Positions 60,280 through 64,000 of a DNA stretch of 64,000 nucleotides are shown here, in pieces. The translations under genes and the position numbers were made by a program. This DNA comes from Coniochaeta sp. PMI_546. Lineage: Eukaryota; Ascomycota; Sordariomycetes; Coniochaetales; Coniochaetaceae. The stretch covers positions 1,116,001 through 1,180,000 of the forward strand of contig MU271147.1 of assembly GCA_021432605.1 (NCBI GenBank), in the 5' to 3' direction. The first letter of the stretch is position 1, and each line of letters starts with the position of its first letter. The notes under the pieces are model-generated. The model saw only the letters and a program-made list of their open reading frames with translations, did not search any database and was not told where the DNA came from.

Positions 60280-63200
60280 ATGTCTTCCAACGACAAGTTC
60301 AAGAACGCCCCGAGGGTCTTGACCCTGAATGCGGCATGGCAAGTCTGGCTCAAGGCGAAACCAAACAAGTTTGACTCCGTCATCCGCAGGCTCAAGGAGG
60401 TTGGAGATGACCCTGAGCCTTCGGACCTGCCAACGGGTTTCGAGCTTCTTCACTCGTTCTATGCGCCCGGCCTGATGGCGTCTTCCGAGGTTCCAATCAA
60501 TACGATCAAGATCACCCAGACTATTGACCCAAAGGACCCAGCTGACAAGCCGCTCACGCTCGACTCCGCGCAGGAGTTCGTCGTCATTGCACCGCAGTTC
60601 AGCTTACCGGCCGGCGACATCCACAGCGTGTATCCTCCTCAAGGCAGCGCTGCGGCTGCCGCCATCTTGCCTCACGTAGTCTTCAATGACCCTCATCTCC
60701 CGTGGGAACGGTGGGTGATTGACCCCGCCAAGGAGAAGGAGCCTAAGAGGAACAAGACCCCATGGATGGCCCTCATGGCTTTCACCGCTGACGAGATTCT
60801 CTTGGACCCGAAGGAGCTCGCAGGGCCTGGCAGGATCTTCGCTTCCGACGTCCAGCAGAACCCGACCCTTAGCATTACCCAGAAGGTTGGGGATCTGACG
60901 GCCATCCGGCCAGAGAATGCAAAGAACTGTGTGCCTCAGGGGACAGACCCAACCACCACTGCCGACTTCGTCTTCATGACGCCTCAGGCGTTCAACAATT
61001 ATTTCGCCTCGGACCCCCCCAAGACCGGTGTCCTCGCTACCCAGACACAGCCGGACCTGAGTCCGTATCGGTTCACCGCTCACTCGAGAGCCATCAACAC
61101 AGCCGGCATGGCCGATGCAGGCACGCAGGACGACGGACTCTACAGCGTGGTGGTGTCCCGGCGCTGTGGCGTATGGGACAACAAGGTTCCAGTCCCAATC
61201 TACGTCCATCTAGTTTCTATCGACGAAGCCGAGAAACTGGCCCCTTGGCCAATGGACGGGACCAAGCACGTTGCCCTCTGCTCCCTCTACAGTTGGACGT
61301 ACCAGTGCCTGCCGCCGGAGTCGGTCGACATTCACGATGCACTCAAGGAACTAGGGGCAACTGCAGCCATGTTGGGCCCTCCCGCTGCTCTTTCCAAACA
61401 ATGGAAAGCCGACAGTGATCCGATCAAGAAGTTGCTTGGTCAGCGGTTGCAAGATGGGTTCACGCTCTCCCGCTATCTTCTGCAGGATGGAGAGGAGACA
61501 GCAGCTTTCTATCGCGGTCCGCTTACACCGACTGCTGTTGACTGGCCACTGACATCGACATTCCCAAAGCAGTCCACCTACTCAACAGACCTGCAAATTC
61601 TGGACAGCGCATTGGGCATCATGGACATCACATATAGCACCGCGTGGCAGCTCGGACGAGTTCTCGGGCTGGCGGACCAGGCTTTCTTCACCGCTTTAAG
61701 CCGCCTACGCACAGCCATCCACACTGTAGCCCTCGACAAGGCTAAGAAGGCGATTCTTGCAGACGCGCATCGGACGGGCCGCCAAGTTGCTGCGAGTCTG
61801 ATGGCATCATTTGAGACACTCCGCCATCTGACGGCAACCCGGGAAATACACCCGAGGAAGAGGTGGAACCGTCCACGGCCTCCGCCGCCAGACCTGTCGC
61901 TGTGGTCTTCTGAAATGCAGGCCGCTTTTGCTATAGCGGTCAGTGACACTGTTGCCGACTTCGCCAGCAGCCCGGACGGTGGATACTATAACGAACTCAA
62001 CCGCTCTGCCAATGCCGACTACGCGATAGTGCTGAAGTGGGTTCTCGACCGGAAGTTCCTCTTTGGTATCCCGGCGCATTACCTGATTCCTGACCCGTCT
62101 CATCTTCCGGTTGAGTCCCTTCGCTTCTTCCAGATAGATCAGAATTGGGTTGATGCTCTTGTGGATGGTGCTCTCAGTCTTGCCAACCATACCGACCAAG
62201 CCGAAGACCCGGCTAGGAACGCGATTCAGGGCGCCATAAAGTCCTTCATCGACACGCCAGACCCGGTGCTTGGCTATAAGCCACAGATACCCACATACGG
62301 TTTTTTATTGAGGAGCAACATAGTCACGCAATTTCCTGATCTTCATGTTGATATTCCTTTCACGTCGAAAGATACACCCAAGGCCACTCTCCTTCGCCAT
62401 GAAAACATAGATCAAGGTGTGATGCTGGTGCTCATCGACCGTCTTCCTGGCGACAAGGAGCTGACAGGGCTGGCTCTGACGCAACCACCGCACCAGCAGC
62501 GCTTTGCCGCCGCCGCCACGGTCGGCATCGAACCTGGTGCCAAGCCCCCCGTTCTTACGCCGACCTTTGAAGTCGAACATATGCCCGTGTTCACAATCTC
62601 TAACCCTCCCAGTGGCGATATTGGCCAAAATTGCGGCCCAAAAGTCACGTTTGTTCAGGGGGGCACTTACGACAACCCTCTCTTTGACTTTGAGACGAGA
62701 CTGATCAACATCGACAACTTCGCCCAGCACGTGTTGCACAATCTGCAGCAGTATATGCCCAAGACGCCAGTTCCGGAATTCACCGACACTGTGGCAACAG
62801 CCGCTATGATGGCCATTCAACTCAACGATCCTGTCTACAGGGTCAACATCACATTTCCTGGCATCCCGGCACCACCATCGGCAAAGCCAGACACGCCGCC
62901 GACGTTTGCGGTCACGCACAGAAGTATCAAGACATCTGCGACGTGGAAGTATGGTATAGCAGCACATTATGCGGACTGGATAGCATCCCAGGGCACATCC
63001 CATGTCAAGCCCCAGGGGCTTGCAGGTGGCCATGTCCCTCGGACAATATCGACGGCTGAAGCTCGTTCTCGCCCAAGAAATGCGCCTCCGCCGCATTATC
63101 GAACGATACATTTCAAAAGATTACCACTGGTGGCTTTTACTGACGATCCACCGGCCGACAAACCCAAATTCTCTTACGGAATGTGGCCTGTCGGGGCTGT

Positions 63201-63678
63201 GACGGGGAATGTGGGATCCGACCCTCCACCCATTCCAATCACGAAGACGCTGCAGGACCTGGTAATCTCAATCCAACTGCCTCCGGACCAGCGCGAGGTC
63301 GGCAATTTCTTTCTATCGAAAATCGTCGTGGTCATCCCCTACGGCGAACCGAACAATCCTGCGGGACGCACCAACCTATTCAAGAGCTATCGAGGCATCG
63401 GCCCGACAATGCTGAGCAACGTTCGGTTCAACGTCCACACCCAGTACGATAGTGATGTTGACGGGCCACTGATGAAGCTGAGCATCATTCCGAGGCGGGT
63501 CTCCGGGGTCATCAGCATCAAGCTCATCAACGAGATGAGCATCTTGCTTCCTGAGGTGGAGGTGAACGCGTATACGAAGCCTGGGCTTTCCGTCATGTGT
63601 CAGATGTGGGAGTGGTATACCTTTCAGCCCGACCAAGGATTCAGCTCCCCACTGCAAGTGTATTTAGACATCAAATAA
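60280..63678 (+). CDS. Giant intronless protein, 1132 aa, unknown function (right member of divergent pair)
   Basis: This is one uninterrupted exon starting at CGCCATGTCTTCC. There is no signal peptide or membrane segment. The N-terminal 430 residues are mixed alpha/beta with ELLHSFYAPGLMASSEVPIN (about 50), DEAEKLAPWPMDGTKHVALC (about 310) and LSRYLLQDGEETAAFYRGPL (about 400). A helical central part follows, with TYSTAWQLGRVLGLADQAFF (about 450) and a conserved-looking IPAHYLIPD/LPVESLRFFQIDQNWVDAL block at about 600-630. The C-terminal 450 residues are beta-rich, ending in MWEWYTFQPDQGFSSPLQVY. There is no recognisable catalytic motif. The WVDALVDGALSLAN stretch reminds me of large uncharacterised bacterial proteins, which is unverified recollection. 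Divergent pairing with the 1417-aa gene, similar lack of introns and similar composition suggest the two proteins work together. Confidence 0.88.
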   Translation: MSSNDKFKNAPRVLTLNAAWQVWLKAKPNKFDSVIRRLKEVGDDPEPSDLPTGFELLHSFYAPGLMASSEVPINTIKITQTIDPKDPADKPLTLDSAQEFVVIAPQFSLPAGDIHSVYPPQGSAAAAAILPHVVFNDPHLPWERWVIDPAKEKEPKRNKTPWMALMAFTADEILLDPKELAGPGRIFASDVQQNPTLSITQKVGDLTAIRPENAKNCVPQGTDPTTTADFVFMTPQAFNNYFASDPPKTGVLATQTQPDLSPYRFTAHSRAINTAGMADAGTQDDGLYSVVVSRRCGVWDNKVPVPIYVHLVSIDEAEKLAPWPMDGTKHVALCSLYSWTYQCLPPESVDIHDALKELGATAAMLGPPAALSKQWKADSDPIKKLLGQRLQDGFTLSRYLLQDGEETAAFYRGPLTPTAVDWPLTSTFPKQSTYSTDLQILDSALGIMDITYSTAWQLGRVLGLADQAFFTALSRLRTAIHTVALDKAKKAILADAHRTGRQVAASLMASFETLRHLTATREIHPRKRWNRPRPPPPDLSLWSSEMQAAFAIAVSDTVADFASSPDGGYYNELNRSANADYAIVLKWVLDRKFLFGIPAHYLIPDPSHLPVESLRFFQIDQNWVDALVDGALSLANHTDQAEDPARNAIQGAIKSFIDTPDPVLGYKPQIPTYGFLLRSNIVTQFPDLHVDIPFTSKDTPKATLLRHENIDQGVMLVLIDRLPGDKELTGLALTQPPHQQRFAAAATVGIEPGAKPPVLTPTFEVEHMPVFTISNPPSGDIGQNCGPKVTFVQGGTYDNPLFDFETRLINIDNFAQHVLHNLQQYMPKTPVPEFTDTVATAAMMAIQLNDPVYRVNITFPGIPAPPSAKPDTPPTFAVTHRSIKTSATWKYGIAAHYADWIASQGTSHVKPQGLAGGHVPRTISTAEARSRPRNAPPPHYRTIHFKRLPLVAFTDDPPADKPKFSYGMWPVGAVTGNVGSDPPPIPITKTLQDLVISIQLPPDQREVGNFFLSKIVVVIPYGEPNNPAGRTNLFKSYRGIGPTMLSNVRFNVHTQYDSDVDGPLMKLSIIPRRVSGVISIKLINEMSILLPEVEVNAYTKPGLSVMCQMWEWYTFQPDQGFSSPLQVYLDIK

Positions 63679-64000
63679 GCCGAAAGCGCAAGTCTGGTCG
63701 ATCTATGCCTGACGCTTGAATACTATCCCAACAGTTGTCAGCGCAACGCTGAACACCGCTCGCTGATCATCAGAGACTACAGAACTGAATTGACGTCTCG
63801 AGTGGGGGGCATATCATGCAATGGCATACTTCACATGATATTATGTCAAGGCAAACTTCACATGTTATCATGCAAAATCAAACTTTACATGTTGCAAACA
63901 CTCTTTGCCAGTCAGCAGAGCCACGCCATGGGGAAAGGACAGAGAGAAAGAAAGAACTTACTACTTGGGCATAGCAACACATGGTCAAAGTCGGCCGGCC
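63679..64000. other. 3' flank of the 1132-aa gene at the right window edge
   Basis: Non-coding DNA with a three-copy 27-bp tandem repeat (listed separately). Nothing else is recognisable before the window ends. Confidence 0.6.
63813..63893. repeat. Three tandem copies of a 27-bp repeat
   Basis: Units at 63813-63839, 63840-63866 and 63867-63893 keep an exact 27-bp period and the core ACTTCACATG or ACTTTACATG. Units differ at a few positions, so the array is not very recent. Copies may continue only as a short partial (GCAAACA). Confidence 0.9.

Overview
This window looks like nuclear DNA of a filamentous ascomycete (Pezizomycotina, most likely a Sordariomycete). Genes lie on both strands. They carry short introns, mostly 50-180 nt, with GTRAGT-like donors, CTAAC/CTGAC branch sites and CAG/TAG acceptors. 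Start sites sit in CAMMATG-type contexts. The content is typically fungal: a Tea1-type kelch protein, Kog1/Raptor, a 573-aa ATP sulfurylase with an APS-kinase-like tail, an Flc/TRP-like protein and Eos1. No rRNA, convincing tRNA, CRISPR array or recognisable transposon was seen.

Left part (1-21 kb), housekeeping. A 5'-complete, left-truncated Tea1-like cell-end marker (-) is followed by Kog1, the TORC1 scaffold (+). Next come D-arabinono-lactone oxidase (-), a large disordered RD-repeat protein of unknown function (-), and ATP sulfurylase in five exons (-). A 4.3 kb gene-poor stretch (21.1-25.4 kb) follows, containing traces of an unrecognised gene.

Middle part (25-46 kb), dense. An Flc/TRP-like membrane protein (+) and an intradiol ring-cleavage dioxygenase (+) come first. 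They are followed by TRM44 tRNA methyltransferase (-), CIA30 complex I assembly factor (-), eIF1 (+, four exons), Eos1 (-), an Mba1/mL45-type mitochondrial ribosome receptor (+), a sodium:solute symporter (-, five exons) and a nine-exon, three-RRM RNA-binding protein (-). Splice junctions were worked out by hand for all of these and every concatenated frame closes.

Right part (46-64 kb), accessory in character. There is a long gene-poor tract (46-51.7 kb) with a possible cryptic spliced gene near 49.5-50 kb, a divergent kinase lacking normal HRD and DFG motifs (51.7-53.1 kb) and a small spliced 103-aa protein (54.3-54.6 kb). The most striking item follows: two divergently transcribed, intronless giant genes encoding 1417 and 1132 residues, sharing an 813-bp intergenic promoter region. 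They match no fungal family I can name and look like a co-regulated two-protein module, possibly of bacterial origin. Three perfect-period 27-bp tandem repeats lie near the right edge.

Other points of note are a probable second promoter and first exon inside the 843-nt first intron of Kog1, a TATA element framed by a 9-bp inverted repeat upstream of an intron-bearing plus-strand transcript running towards the RRM gene, and a run of splice donors suggesting a multi-intron 5' UTR in the RRM gene. All functional calls are by eye; no database search was possible.
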